Below are positions 12,656 through 26,759 of a DNA stretch of 64,000 bases, piece by piece. Position 1 is the stretch's first letter. Each line of letters starts with the position of its first letter. The DNA comes from Mesocentrotus franciscanus (Eukaryota > Echinodermata > Echinoidea > Camarodonta > Strongylocentrotidae). A program made the translations under genes and the position numbers. The notes beneath the pieces were generated by a model that saw only the letters and a program-made list of their open reading frames with translations, did no database searches and was not told the DNA's origin. Location: positions 843,252 through 907,251 of the forward strand of contig CP137680.1 in NCBI GenBank assembly GCA_037976565.1. Reading direction: 5' to 3'.

Positions 12656-14640
12656 TATAGCCATTATTCCGAAGCTGTCATGTAATTTGATTAGTAAGTA
12701 GGCAAACATTTCCCAAATCCATGTAACTCTCGTAATTAATCATTCCCTTTGTTGTTTCTTAAATAAGGACACAAAATGGGGAAATGTGCATTACATCATA
12801 TCCTATGTGACGTAATACTGCAGCCTTTATGAGAATTATAAATGTTTTAACAATTTCTAAACTCAATTTTTCCGCTTATATCACCTTGTGAGTCGTATTG
12901 AGCAACGCAAACTCCATTTCTCTTGTTAGTGCTTATACGACTGTTAATGGTAATTAATAACGTTTCAGGAAAAGTCATATTGTATACCAAGCTTTCAACA
13001 CGTAATATCTAAAACAAACATAATTATCGTCGGTAACTGCTGTAATGGATGTATATTTCACTTATGGCTATTACGTAACCCGGTTATTCTTCAAAGGTTA
13101 AAATGGATATTTATTTCAAGATAGAAGAGAAAATTACCGCTTTCCGGCATAACAGAGAGTTGTTTTTTAAATTTGATTAAAACAGCAGCACGATCATGTA
13201 GGGGTACCCCTCCCTACTGTTGTGAGTGCCTATTGTCTGATGGTGGTGGTGGCGGTGTTGGTGGTGGTGGTGGGGGGTTAGGTATTTCCGACAATAAAGA
13301 AAGAGCTTCAATAATGTATTCCGAATGGATGGCAGGTAATGTGTATTAATGTGATTAGTTGAGTGGAGGGAGTGAAATTACACAAAAGAACGGTTAAATG
13401 CCTGATACAGAAATTCATTTTCTAATTCACTGGCGCGTGTCTATTAAGGGTAAGTGCTAAATGCATGCTCTATTCTGCTCTATTCATGCTCTATTCAAGG
13501 AATAAATAGCTCATGTAAGAAATCCACCATCTTGTTCTGAGATGTCAACCACGGATGGTAAAGATAACAAATGTCAACGTTTAGCTCACCAAATATTAAA
13601 GCAAACTAATGACTTACCTTACACATGATTCATAGTTAGGTGTGCAATAAATTGATTAAAAAAAACAAAAATTATTTAAACGTCTAATTTCCCTTGACTG
13701 TAAAAAATAAATGTTCACTTTTTTTCAAGAACAGAGGAACACAAATACAATTAATATAAGAATAAAAGGCTTTGTTACATCAACATTGAAAACAAAACTG
13801 CAAATTTGATTTCTATGAAGGCTTGGTTCCAAAAAGTCCCTTTCTAAATCGGTATAATTTTGTATTTCAGTGCATGTATGCATTAGCAATCAACAAATTA
13901 ATTCATATTGGATCTTTTTTTATTAAACAAAGGTCGTGCGATAATTGAATTGAGCAATTGTACATGGTGTAGCTGTGTGAATGAGATAGAGATGGTTGGT
14001 AATGTCATTATCTACCATCAAGTCTAGTGTGATCATGTACCATACTACTCCAACTATACACTAAATGATGCATTCACGTTGCTATGGTGACCGCATGAGC
14101 GCGATATTATGGAGACTGCTCTAAGCAAGGTGACTCGACAAGAACAAACAACAATGCGACAAGTGTGATTGACAATCCCTCTTAGTATTACTATCAATAG
14201 CGTGACATCCATTATTTGTAAACCGACAATATATCTCCCTCTGTGTTGATCACTCCTTAGCTGTAAATACACCCTTGAAAGATTTGTGTAAACTGACGAT
14301 GGAAGTGAATCAAAATCTTATGATTAGCCTAAAATATATATCATGAATTATCTGAAAACGAAGAAAAATGTATATAATGATGTGATTATTATTGGGGGAA
14401 AATTATTGTCTAGTTATTTAGAAACAACTAAGAGAAATGCAGTCAGAATGAAGAGAATAGATAAAATGAAGAAATACGTTTAGATAGCCAGTTACATTGT
14501 CTGATAATGCTCACTCTTACATGTTATATGGTAAGGAAATCAATCCCCGTAATACACCCTTGGAGTCGCCTTCTTAGTTCTGTTAGCCAGTAAAAGAGCA
14601 CCTCATATTATTCAGCAGTATAAACCATACTACCGTTTGT
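12656..14640. other. No gene recognised; one TGG-rich patch
   Basis: AT-rich. A degenerate (GGT)n run lies at about 13240-13273. The 72-codon minus-strand frame at 14054-14272 has no supporting splice sites. Confidence 0.5.
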
Positions 14641-14893
14641 TCAATGATAGATAGTTGCATAGATAGGTATGTAGGTAGGTAAATACAAAAGAGAGACATT
14701 CAAAGAGAAAGATAGACTGATAGATGGACGGGTGGATGGATAGAAAGATAAATAGATAGCTAGATAAATAAATAGATAGATAGATAGATAGAAAGATAGA
14801 TAGATTAATAGATGGATATATAGATGAGATAGGTAGTTAGATACGTAAACAAATGCACATACTGACAAACAGACAGCTAGATAGATAGGTAGA
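14641..14893. repeat. (GATA/TAGA)n complex microsatellite
   Basis: Degenerate TAGA/GATA tetranucleotide array with TAGG and GATG variants. Translated on the - strand it gives the meaningless Tyr/Leu/Ser-rich frame. Confidence 0.9.
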
Positions 14894-15263
14894 TTCCCTT
14901 TTCATTTAAATGCATGAACAATACATTTTAGGTAAATCACAATATGAATTCATTATTAACTTAGACCAATTCAATCAGAAATACGAAATCATTTAGAAAA
15001 TAGAAGAATAATGGGTGGCAAAATCTAATAACCTACAAGTAAATACTAAATTGCAATAGAAAGCGAACGTGAGCTCTTCAATTGCGTTTGAAATTACATG
15101 ACCAAAATTCTGCTCAAACGTGTTCTTAGAGTTCTGAGAAAATACAAGGATGTTCCATACATGTACATGGAGTCTTAATTCCGCGTAGGTACCACAGGAA
15201 ATGTGTACCATACGCTTATAACATGAAAACTGACTATTCATTCACGATGAAACCTCTTGGAGA

Positions 15264-15285
15264 AGCAGCAGCAGCAGCAGCAGCA
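15264..15285. repeat. (AGC)n microsatellite
   Basis: A short run of about seven AGC triplets; no gene around it. Confidence 0.85.
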
Positions 15286-16018
15286 AAATGCATTGTATTT
15301 TTATTTTGTTTATAAAATGCAGATAACGCATCTTTGTTTACCATGTAACCATTATTTTTAGATACGAATGTAGAAACAAAATGACTGTTACTGCTGTCTA
15401 AAGGGCCGTGTGTTCTGTTAACCCTAAACTCTAACACATTTCAATCTGTTCTGTATTTGATCAAATTTTTGTAATAAATTCATTCATTTATTTATTCAAG
15501 TATCAATTAATTAATTCATTAATTCATTCATTCATCAATTAATTTTTTTTGGTAAACAGGATACAGGATAAACAGTTTTCTTGAAGGGACATTTTACCAA
15601 GTCGTAAATTATTGTTTAAGTCAAAATGTGAGTCAAAAGCGTATATCGGTGTAATACTCTCTTCAAACTGAATGATATGTATGTGGATTGCAAAATGCTA
15701 TCGTACCTATATTATCAAGCATTCATTGCCATTTTTCCCCCATTTGGAAATCAGGAATGAATGAAGCACTGACATACTAAAAATGTCAAGATATTAATGG
15801 CAACAATTTCTCCTCACGAGTTTTAGAGTTTCATTGAGAACCCCCAATGAATGTTTTTTTGTGTGCATTGAATAACCTTATAGGATTTTGTGTCTCGAAG
15901 TATCTATGACAATAATAGATAAATCAATATCCCGCCCATTAGAATTTTGAAAAGGCCTGTTGCGTATTCGATATTTTAGTTCTCGATCCTCTACTTTTGA
16001 ATTCATCTTTTACGTATT

Positions 16019-16041
16019 CATATATATATATATATATATAT
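16019..16041. repeat. (TA)n microsatellite
   Basis: A perfect alternating TA run just left of the TTAA MITE at 16065. Confidence 0.9.
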
Positions 16042-16064
16042 TTAGTCTGTTCAGAGCCATGGCG

Positions 16065-16422
16065 TTAAAGGTATAGACCAGTTTTGGAAACGCCCCTCTC
16101 AAAAAATGAAATGGAAGCTCTTATTACCAATCATGTGAAAGAATATGTTTTGACTATAAATACGTGATGATACAAATTTTGCCGGGAAACCGCCTATTAA
16201 TTGATATATTTGGTAAATTATCATATCGATCCGGCCTGGATAGATATCGCGACGGCATTTCAACACTGAACATTTGGGCATATATTTCTGCTTTTTTTGC
16301 AAATTTAGGTTGAAGTATTGCCATCTAAACCTCTGAAGGCAATATTTAAACAGTATTGAATCGATATTTTGCACCCAAAACCCTTGAACCGCAATTTTAC
16401 CACTACCGGTCTATATCTTTAA
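16065..16422. mobile_element. TTAA-flanked MITE, family 2 (358 bp)
   Basis: The left end is TTAAAGGTATAGACCAGT and the right end, reverse-complemented, is TTAAAGATATAGACCGGT. TTAA flanks are present on both sides. The only long frame (91 codons, - strand) is not supported as a gene. Confidence 0.8.
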
Positions 16423-19400
16423 CATCTATATTAAAGTATAGGAGTTGATGCCCTTCCGGGTTCAAGCAGACGATTTATGCATGAACAATTCTCCGTGTAT
16501 TTCCTTTTTTAATGTATGAAGGTATTGTAGAAAGTAATAATAAATTGATGTTATTAGTTCCCTGACAAAAATCTAAACCATATTTTAGGTAGTTTGACTA
16601 TGCCCTTCTATCCCAGCATGCATTATTTATGTTAATCGTTTTAATTTCGTTATGAAGCTTAGCAACAAAGATGACTTGGTAAGTGACACAAAACAAGCGC
16701 TAGATTAAAAACTCTATTCTCCGACTACTTGACTGTAGAACCAATTACATAAATGATTTAAATAGAATCAGTATTGCATAGCGAGCTAATACCTCAGTCA
16801 CACTTGTCAAACCGACCGATTCTAGGCCATTCTGCAATGACATGTTGGGTCAGTTTCCGGTCTGGTGTCGGTCTATGTGGGTGTGACGGGAGTTTTAATC
16901 ATCATCCATTCGATAGCTAGCGCAGTATTGCGTTGCAAGCCGTGCAATCAATTTGATTAAAATACATCACACTTTACCTAATTACATTGAACAATACTGC
17001 AGTGTAGGTACGACATAAGAAGGAGTCGTGAGAGTGACAGGTCAGACTGTAAATAGAAAAATTCTAACAAATATGCAAAGAGGAAATATTAAACATTGTA
17101 TTTATGTTTAGGGTATGTTTTGAGGCACTTTTGACACAACTTTGACTTTCCGAGATAAAATTCTCGCTCATGGTGTACTTGGACATCTAAAGTATACTAA
17201 CACCATGTACACGTGTGTATATGCCCCTCCGAAAGGGCACGTATGGTGTCATTTAATACAGTATGGAAGGAAAAAACATGGAGGAAAAGGTATATAACCA
17301 AAGTGTTAAGCCTAGTTTTTAAATCTTATTTGATGCCGAAGTGTGATTTTCATTGTGGCCACAATACTTTGACAGTATGAACAATGTATTCACACTATCT
17401 ACAACGAATTGAAAGAAGGGTCTTTGAAGGTTCGAAACAAATATTATTCGATATGAGCGTCCAAAGGGTCAAAATGTGAATAATTAAGCTAATCATAACA
17501 GTGTAAGTACTATTACTATTTTAGTTTCGCCTTTATTTTTAATAAAATAATTCTTAATACATGCAGATTAGCTTTAAATTCATTTTAGTCTGTATGCTGT
17601 ACAGTAAACTGACCTTTAAGACCGTGGTTTAGCTTTAGATCACTTTTGTGAATTTGGTCTAATCAAATTATTTCAAAACCCCATGTTAATACTTCTTCCG
17701 GGTCCATGAACTTGTTTCAAACTGTTTGTTCCTCCTAGCATTATGAGGTGTGATGAGGTATAAAATATTTATATATTTAAACGTGATTAATTTGGCGGAA
17801 ATTAGAAATTGTCTTCATCTGTTTTATAAGCCTATATTTTATCGCCTTCAACCATTTTGATTCTTATTCAGATTGAGTTAATATGGACAGGATCATAACA
17901 AAAGTTTCGTAAGAAATGAATCGTTTCGGGAATAATAGTCAATGACTATCGTAACGAAAATTGATTTATCTTCATGTATTGCCACTCCTTTATTACACAT
18001 ATAAGTGGTTTGATTAAACCATCGGTACTGCTTATCGAGATGAAAATGAGATGGAAAGAAGCATTTAATTCCTGATTTTCATTAGCAAAGTATCCTTGAG
18101 ACAAAACCCTCAAGGATTTAAAGTGATATTTAGAGAAGTTGTCTTCATTTATCCTTATTCTTCATCTTCTTTTAATCGTTGATGGTGTGGTTTTATGTCT
18201 CTTATCAGTATTCCTTTCGGGGTAGATGAACGTCGAGAAATCTATAGAGTTCTTCTGCTTTATCTTAGAACATATCTCCTTTTAGACCCGTGGTTATATA
18301 TCACGTATCCACCATTACCATGCATTGCTTTGGTAGATAAATGAGAAAATAATCTTCTACATTCCAATATACACATGTTCTTCTATAGTTGTTTGTGCAT
18401 GCATGGTTGAGAGTTGATACAAACCACCATACGTGATTATGTGAAAGTTTAGGGGATTTCTGCATTACTTTTCTGTGAATCATAATGGAATTTTTTTGTT
18501 TTACTTCTACGAGTTTTTGCAAGTTTTTTGTGCAAGATTCAAGGAAATATACTTACGATGTGGCTTTTTCCTCCACAGATAGGCTATGTCTATTTCCCAG
18601 ATCTTTGGTTTTTTGAAAATATTTCATTTAAATTTTTATTTTCAAAGTGCTTCTTCTAGTAATTTTTTTAAATAACACATTACACAATATGATTATCGTC
18701 GGTTCGCGCCTTTAAAAATCATACAGAGTAACGTGAGTTTTTCTATTTAAGAGGATAGTAAAACAGGTAGGGGAAGAACGCTAAGAATCAAAGAAAGAAG
18801 GAGACTTCATGCATGATATTCCTACAAAATCAAGTTTCGACCGCCTAAATGTAAAACATGAAATTAACAGAGCCGCATAATCGTTTACAAAAGCTGTTTT
18901 TATAAAAGAATATGTAGTTGCCTTTAGCATACCCGATAATGACTCGTAATATTGTATTAAATCTGCACAATTTAAAATTGTCATACGCCCTTATGATGTA
19001 AAACCTCACAGAGAGTGGAGATGGTACACATCGTTTTTAATCATAAATGATTCCGATGTATCATAATCATAAATTGTCTGTTTTGTTGAGAATAGTAGGC
19101 TAAAATCTTGTTGATCTAGTTTATATTCTCAAGAATCTGAAAAAGAAACTGCCTCTCTTCTTTATCCTTAAACTGATATTTTGGTAGAAATCAATTAAAT
19201 ATAATCAAAAACGAATTATACTTTATACTTTAAACGATATCCTATAAAATTATTATAATTTGAATACACCTTTAATTTATACAATTGAAAATATGCATGT
19301 ATATATTTCAAATTGTCAACGCTCAAGGAATTCAACTACATAAGCATGACTGTTTTCTTTGTTCTTTTGTCATACAATCCCGAGGTCAACTTAACTTGCA

Positions 19401-20671
19401 ACCTTAATACCTTGCCTGGAATATCATCTTAATATTCGATGCCCGAGATATTAACGAAATATTCGATGTAAATTTGAACAGTCGTATGCCTGCATACTCA
19501 TATGACCATGTTACAACGAGGGAAATGTATTTCATCCAAATGTCAACAAAATCGAATTAAGAATGGCCTTTATTGGAGGTTCCTTGGTAGGTGTAGACCA
19601 TGAAAGCCATGCTTGCGTGTCATGTTTCCATTCACTGTAGGTCATTATACAAGACAAGTCTACCTTACAATCCCGTCTTGTTTTTTTGAAATATGAATAT
19701 CAAATTAATTTTGTGCAAGCGTCCTTAAACTTGCTAAGTATGCCTAAATAATTATGATGGACCTTAGCTTAAAAGCATGTAAGCATAAGGACGCTTCAGT
19801 GTTCAGATTCATTATGATTTATAGCTTGATAAGACTAATTGATCACACATAATAATAATAATAATATTAAATAATAATAATAATACTAATACACACATGT
19901 AGTAATAATAATAATATGCCATATTTATAAAGTGCATATTACAAATATGTCCCTATCTCACTCTCACTCTCCCTCTCCTCCCCTCCTAACTCCCCAGTAT
20001 AGATAAGAGTACTTGTTTGTGAGGGAGAACAAAATCGATTTCATTACAGTGATTATAGAAGAGACTATATTTCATTATTTTCTCATCCAATAGAGAGATA
20101 CACTTTACTGAATAGTCTTGAAACCCGTGGAAATTCCATTCTTTGAAACACAGAAATTTACACCATATACAGCCTTTCTTTATTGTACGAACACTAATTT
20201 TGTATATATATAGTGCCATCAAATGTTCGAGTTACATTTTGACGCGGATCACTTTCAGTTTTCTTTTAAATGTACATGGTATAATTCATCGACTAAAAAG
20301 CATTCAAAAATTCGATTGTACAATATTAGTAACATAGTGCAAATTATTCATGACCTACATCAGCGTTGTTACTGTCCATTGTTCCATTGTAATGACAAAC
20401 TGAACAATCTTTACATGACAATGATTTCTAAGCAAGTGACAGAACGCAGTGGGACAAATCAAGCAGTTAAGTGCTGAGGCACAAGTATAATGTGTCAGCC
20501 TACATACATATCAGACGAGGCTGTGACATTTCATAGGATTATGAAATGAAAAGTTTGTATTGGCACACGCCCCTCATAAAGAAGCAAGTCCCAGTTTTAT
20601 GAAAATTTATCATGAAATACGGTATTAATACACGTTCCCTGAGGGCTTAAGTGGCATTAAATTAAAGGGCA
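16423..20671. other. No gene recognised; possible small TIR remnant near 16794-16894
   Basis: AT-rich. At 16794 CTCAGTCACACTTG and, about 100 bp on, GTGTGACGGGAG form weakly matching inverted ends of a possible MITE relic. An (AAT)n run at 19850-19915 followed by a TTTATAAAGTGC string looks like a LINE or SINE 3' tail remnant. Confidence 0.4.
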
Positions 20672-21188
20672 TTAAAGGTACTATGTCCCATTTGCAGGCC
20701 AAAAAAAATGAAAAGGTTATATTCCAACGGCATTTGATGAAATGAAAGGGCTTGAAAATGGCTTTTAGTAGGAAAATAACGACCATTGATTGTCGAATCG
20801 ACTTAAGTGATTGCAGTCACCTAAGTAATAGTCTGATTTTCAGACTCTTTTACCGAATGGTCGTACGTTTTGTGCTGCACAAAGATTCAATCAGTTTAAT
20901 TTTGGCCATTACAATCATGTAGTGGGTTATTGATGTAGACAAATGCTCATGTACCTGTTACAGCTCATTTTATGTATGTTATTACCAAAGAAAAAAAAAT
21001 GTCAGTCAGTCACTCAATAGTGTCTGACAGAGAAGTCTAGAAGATAAACGGGTTTCCTTGCATAATTTGAATACTAGGACACTGCTAATGTTTTAATTTC
21101 ACAGATAGGACATACATGACATTTTCATAATTCCTGCAAAGTTCTACTAAATTTGATGTTGGCTGCAAAAGGGACATAGTATCTTTAA
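20672..21188. mobile_element. TTAA-flanked MITE, family 1 copy 2 (517 bp)
   Basis: Ends TTAAAGGTACTATGTCCC (left) and, reverse-complemented, TTAAAGATACTATGTCCC (right). It matches the reverse complement of 8697-9231, including the CACTCAATAGTGTCTGACAG internal string. Confidence 0.85.
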
Positions 21189-21239
21189 AGAAAGAGAGAG
21201 AGAGAGAGAGTTGCAGAACACAACGTAAAATGTGAACCA

Positions 21240-21388
21240 CTAAGCAGCAGGGGAACTGACGGCTCTAGGTCCTACTCCGACGGACATGGTAATGAGGAAT
21301 TTGTTGTACCAAAGGGCACTAGCGAATCCACTTGGTTTCGTATTCGGGTCCTTGCAGTTACGGGACACCTGATCTACCATTGGCAAAA
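21240..21388 (-). mobile_element. tRNA-derived SINE copy, family A
   Basis: Read on the - strand it has a decayed tRNA-like head with CGAAACCAAGTGGATTCGC, then CTAGTGCCCTTTGGTAC, CTCATTACCATGTC and GGACCTAGAGCCGTC. These follow the order of the same blocks in 62990-63185. Confidence 0.75.
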
Positions 21389-22540
21389 CGATCAATTTTC
21401 TTGTTAGATGCAATCTTAAGTTTCTCGAGAAAAAAATTGTTTATCTTAGGCCCCGAACTGAAAAAGCTAAATTCGTCTTATCTGACAGCCTACAATATAC
21501 GAAATCGTTGTGAAATATCATTTGATAATGATAATATTTTACGTTTTTACAGAACGCATTTGCGTGAAAACCCCAATAATTGATTGAGAGAGATACTAAG
21601 TGAGATTGTAGACACAAAATAATATTAATTTAAAGAAATGGAGTGTCTTGTATACCAAGACTAAGACCCGCTGCACGTTTGATTTCACGCCTGTATGTAT
21701 ACTTCTTTCATAAGTGTTAATTTCGAGGAGCTTTAATCAAGATGGATTAACAGTCTTCTGGTATCTTGGTGAGATACTGAGATATACCCTGTGGCTAAGA
21801 GATATATTATTACATAGATATTACGTATATAATACGTAATAGTACGTATCACGTACGTACTTTTAGAAAGTCTCATTTGGTTTTCTATCCTTCGTCACCA
21901 TGCGCGCGAAATATTTTCATAGACATGCCATTTAGCAACATGATGGGGATAAGGTCATCCATAGCAAAACAACCATTGTAAGTATGAGGAAATGTCATTT
22001 AAATGTCATTTACGATTTTATCGCCAACTGTTTTCAGCATTCCAATCGAATTATTTAGCCTTTATCTCCCCACCCCCTAGCTCTCTACACATTTGTTTTT
22101 AATCCCACCCTACCCGATTCACTTGATCTATTTCTATATTTCATTAATTCTTTCATTAAACAATGACACATATACACGTGATGTAGATTTGAATGCAACT
22201 CAAAGGCACACTCTGTATAACATCCAAGTTATATTATACAGGAACAGGATGATATTTGTCTGTTCAATCATACAACTTATCAAAATTAATGAATTGGATG
22301 AATGTCAATTTATAGGGCGCGGTTGAACAACGTCACTGCTCTCAAACACATAGTCCGGTTCGTTTGTTAGAAATCCCATTTCATTCAAAGATGAATACTC
22401 ATTTCACTGCCCGTGTGTATGTCACTGTGTGCTTAATATTATGTTGCTTTCAGTGCTTTTATAACATTACGTTAAAGGCTGACTTTGGATCGAAATACAT
22501 GTTTCCATAAAAGACGATTGATATATATTATGCTAGTTTA
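21389..22540. other. No gene recognised
   Basis: AT-rich sequence. The 83-codon frame at 21332-21583 overlaps the SINE remnant and has no known similarity that I recognise. Confidence 0.5.
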
Positions 22541-22542
22541 CA

Positions 22543-22597
<55 letters not shown>
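22541..22597. repeat. (CA)n microsatellite
   Basis: CA repeat with a CGCGCG interruption; capable of Z-DNA formation in principle. Confidence 0.92.
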
Positions 22598-22600
<3 letters not shown>

Positions 22601-23436
22601 AATAATTAAAAAATATGAAAGCACTTCAGTGTTCAGTGAACGATCATAATCATTACGTTATCATGAAAGTAGCACCATATTATGTAGAAAATAGCCTTCA
22701 TTGCAACACCGGATATAATCGAAATAACTTTGACCAACAAAAAAAGAGGAAACAAAATTCTGCATTTATCAAGCAGGGAATAAGGACGAGCCAGGAAGGA
22801 ATTATGTTGATGTTGAGTATATAGATTACATGGGTGTGTCGTGTGTCGTGCTGTAAGTGCAAGTTACACGGAAATCGTGTAAATGTAAAGAAACGGAGAC
22901 AATCAGCTCGCTTTCTGTACATGGGTTCGTATTTATTGTTATACGACGCGAAAAGAACATTATATTGGATAGCTAATAGCGTGTGTTTACTTTTACTTAC
23001 ACGTATTTCTCAGGCTGTTTGAGATTCATTTAGAAAATGTCAAAATATGAAATGCCATCCGAGGTAATTGCTCGTAAAGGTATAGTGATTTGTTATCACA
23101 TACATTTATGTGCACGTCATACCTGTCATATAGTAGAACGGCTCTTAATTAGATTATGATTTATATCCAGTTTACAATATTCATTTAATTTTGGTAAAAA
23201 TATGTAGTTTGAAATTCATAATTTGATATAAGCTTGTCAATGATATTGTTATAAAGTGTACTAGATAATAAAAAAAAATATCTAGATTTCAGGCCGATGA
23301 AAATTTGATTCACACATGAACAGAAAACGTATCCTAGTGATGCTTGAGAAAGAGTTTCGAGGGCTATATCTTATACCTCCAAATCATTAATATAATTGTT
23401 CTTATTCTGTTCAAACTTCAAGTGGAATTTAATGAG

Positions 23437-23695
23437 AGGGAGGGAGAGGAAGAGAGAGAGAGAGAGAGAGAGAGAAATGAAGACAGGCAGACAGACAGAG
23501 AGACAGAGAGAGAGAGAGAGTGTGTGTGTGAAAGAGAGAGAGAGAGAGAGAGAGAGAGAAGGGGGAAAGAGAGGGGGTAGAGAGAGAGAGGTAGAGAGAC
23601 AGACAGACAGAGTGAGAGAGAGAAAGAGAGAAAGAGAGAGGGAGAGAGAGAGCGAGAATGAGCGAGAAGGAGTGAGAAGGAGTGAGAAGGAGGGG
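23437..23695. repeat. Long (GA)n complex polypurine tract
   Basis: About 260 bp of GA repeats with GACA, GT and GGGA interruptions. It opens long low-complexity frames on both strands (Arg/Glu on +, Ser/Leu on -) that are not genes. Confidence 0.93.
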
Positions 23696-24464
23696 ATGGG
23701 CTTGTAGAATGGAATGAAAGGGAGAGCACGCACGTTTGTAACCTGATTATGATACTCTGTATCCATGGCAACAAAAATGAAATAACAATTTTCACGAATA
23801 TAAAGCCGGAGTAGGTTGCGTTAGTCAACTCGTATAGTGTATAATTTCTGTATATATACGTATACGTTTGTCTTTACATGCGTGAAGTCATTGGAGTTTT
23901 ATTCATTAGTTTATATATATATATATTTTTTTACCCGTGACATTTATTAAGATATTTCATTATACTCATCAATCCTACGAAAGATCTATCACCTGTGGAA
24001 GCTGTATACCCGTATACTATCTTGTCAAATCAAATTAGTATGAGTATGATCCGGTGAGGCAGCTTTAAGGAATAAACAGTTAGGGATGGAGTGTATTAAC
24101 AAGTATTGTGCGAAGAGGGTGATGATGAGGATTAGGATTAGGTTAGGACTGGGTTAGGATTAATCCAAGACGAAAAATGAGTGATCTAAAGTCATTAGAT
24201 GTCATTAGATACTCGTCTTGGGGAGATGTTTTTAAAAATTATTATTATTATTATTATTTGATTTACTTCAATACGCGGCCTCTCTACTTTTAGAGTTTAG
24301 TGTTTGTTATGAGCATTGTTTGGTCTTTAAGAAGCCCGTTATCACGACTTTATTTTTCGCAAAGCCCTCAGACCTTTTCGTCAGATTCTTTAATTCTAAT
24401 TGATAAGTACCACGATTGTTACGACACAAAGCTGTCTTTAAGTTTGTCTTAAAGTGGAACACGA

Positions 24465-24585
24465 GTTGTGTAATATTGGTCTAGCCATTAAGTGGGAATT
24501 GGACGTTAATGCCGTGCTGGGCGTTGAACCTACGATCTTCACATTCAAAGTCAACTGATCGAACCACACGACCGCACGCCATCAA
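24465..24585 (-). mobile_element. tRNA-derived SINE fragment, family C
   Basis: On the - strand it reads GGCGTGCGGTCGTGTGGTTC then, after about 25 nt, GTAGGTTCAACGCCCAGCAC. These look like decayed pol III A- and B-box regions of a tRNA-like head, followed by unrelated sequence. It is not a functional tRNA because the arms do not pair. Confidence 0.5.
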
Positions 24586-26404
24586 AATGAGACGAGTCAT
24601 TAGAGTTTTGTTGTTTCCAGATTGGTATTACCTACGTTATCATGCATTCCCATCAGTTCTTTTGGAGCGCTTATGAATGAATGAGTGTTATTAGCTCAGA
24701 CAGCATGTTAGGTTAGGGCGGTTCAAGAAATACAAAGAGTCATGTGCTTCCCTGCCTAAGAAATCAAATCAAGATGAGTTAATGATAATTGTCATTTCAC
24801 CAGATAGTTGATTACCTAAAAATCAGTGTAGGTGTATTCCCTGCATAACGATCTCGAACTTGTAAACATGAATATTCAATAAATGTGTTTGCATATTCAT
24901 AACAACAGTCTTACTTTATGATTGTATTTAAACGAAGGGGGTCGATGAACATAAATCTCCCGCTCTTCGTGTTTGTCTAAGCAACGTACTACTTGTAATA
25001 AATGTACCCACAAACATAACAAAACATGATAATACTGACCAATACCCTTCGCTTCAAACTTATTTTTATTGTTTTCTTTTATAATCCCACTTTCTCATTC
25101 TTTATGAAACTTTCCAATTTTCTTGCGATGTCGTGTAAAATAACTCTGATGAAATTAGTGTGGCATTTTAAGACTAGTTGCCTTTCTCAACCCAGGTGAA
25201 TGACTTGAGCACGGGAAGCCTCGCTAGAGCGTCTTCAACCACCAGTGTGTGGTGCCGATATGAGCTCTACCTATACAGGAAGCCAATATATTTATACTTT
25301 TATTTTTCTCAATATTTATGTTTTGGATGACATTTGAGAATTGAGATTAATTATTTGTATATCATATATTATCCGTCTCATGGCGAAGTCTTTAAAGATA
25401 AAATTGATTTCGGGTCATGGAATTAAATCGTGGGAGAACCTGTTGATTATATAGTAAATATAAATTGATGTACTGTAAGGTTTTGGAATCATCACTCGGT
25501 CTTGCTAAAAGTCAAATGCACTGTAGACAGATACACAATATATACGTATATGGGACCACACAAAATAATATGTAACATGAAAAGGTTGGTCCAAACACTT
25601 TTTCACATCATATTTTGACTATGTGGGCATTTGAAGAGTACGTAATCCTTTTCAGGGGACATTTTTACTATGCTGGTCATCCAAACTGACATAAAAGTAA
25701 TGGAAAGGCTTAAAAATTATTGTTCATCTTCATCAGAACCCAACGTTCTATTTCAGTGTTTAAAAATCATCCAATTCATTGTGATTGCCAATTATTTATC
25801 TCCAAATGATTGAAATGCGGGTGACTTACTGCACACTCAGATAAATATAAATTGCCAATACCTGTATGAACATCGTAAGCATCTTGTATACTGAGCAGCA
25901 TCATAAACATTCTGAAGTAATGACTAAAAGCATCTTACTTACCCGGGTCATGTCTCACATCAACATTTTTTCTTTTATGTGCGAAAGAAAATAAGAAAAT
26001 ATTGCATATTGTTTATATACTGTTATGATATCTATATTTGCATGTAAACGTGATAAATGTGTAAAATGTGAGCAAAGCTAAGTCCATTGAAGTGAATTTG
26101 AATATTATGGCATGCTTTGATGTATGCTAATGCCTGACAATATTCGTATTTTACACCCCCGTCCCATCAGAATCAACGTATGTTGGAAACTATAGTGGAT
26201 TACATAATAGCTGATACATGCACATTACGCGAATTACGCAATGCGCTTTACCATGTTTACAGTGATATTTGTTTTTATATTACCCCTTGGTCACTGTATT
26301 TAAAACCTGCAAACAAGTTTGAATTTGACTGGAAATGAAATGGTCCTGGTTTCAAGCCACGGCAGCGCACTTATGTCATTTTATTATACACCACTGATCA
26401 GTTT
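24586..26404. other. No gene recognised
   Basis: AT-rich intron sequence upstream of the S1-S2 exon. No splice-flanked coding stretch was found. Confidence 0.5.
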
Positions 26405-26600
26405 ATCTACACTGCTCCTCTCCGCCGAGGTGCTAAATGGGTACCCGGTAGAATGCAAAGGTCATTGTGATTGGATTAGCATGTATACAAATCTGGAACG
26501 CTCCCCAGGGAGTGGAGAATGTGCACCGTAATGTGTAGAATAGTAATTGAATCGAGTGACCATGGTGACCAGGTTAATAATAACACTGCAAGCGGGTAGT
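26405..26600 (+). mobile_element. SINE-like repeat, family B copy 1
   Basis: Shares GCTAAATGGGTACCCGGTAG and CCCAGGGAGTGGAGAATGTG, in the same order and spacing, with 44280-44545. It ends in a decayed TAATAATAA tail and lies just upstream of the CNG S1-S2 exon. Confidence 0.75.
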
Positions 26601-26759
26601 TAGTCTTGTACAACGCTTAAAAAAAGAACGGGAACTAATTACTATTAACTTTAACAAAATTGTGTGCACCATCTCCATGGAGCCTTCATATCGTTCTGCA
26701 CCATCCACATGTTAGATATGCCTTGCTAACATTGCTTATTATATTTTATTTTATTTCAG

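Noticed and set aside
16099..16374. Minus-strand frame containing MPKCSVLKCR, reminiscent of the start of a THAP zinc finger
   Set aside because: The following spacing and residues do not fit a THAP domain, and the frame lies wholly inside a TTAA MITE; probably chance.
23371..23828. Frames of 103-136 codons on both strands
   Set aside because: Products of the GA/CT tract at 23437-23695; low complexity only.
24520..24585. tRNA gene on the minus strand
   Set aside because: B-box-like text is present but stems do not pair and no intact cloverleaf can be drawn; treated as a SINE relic.
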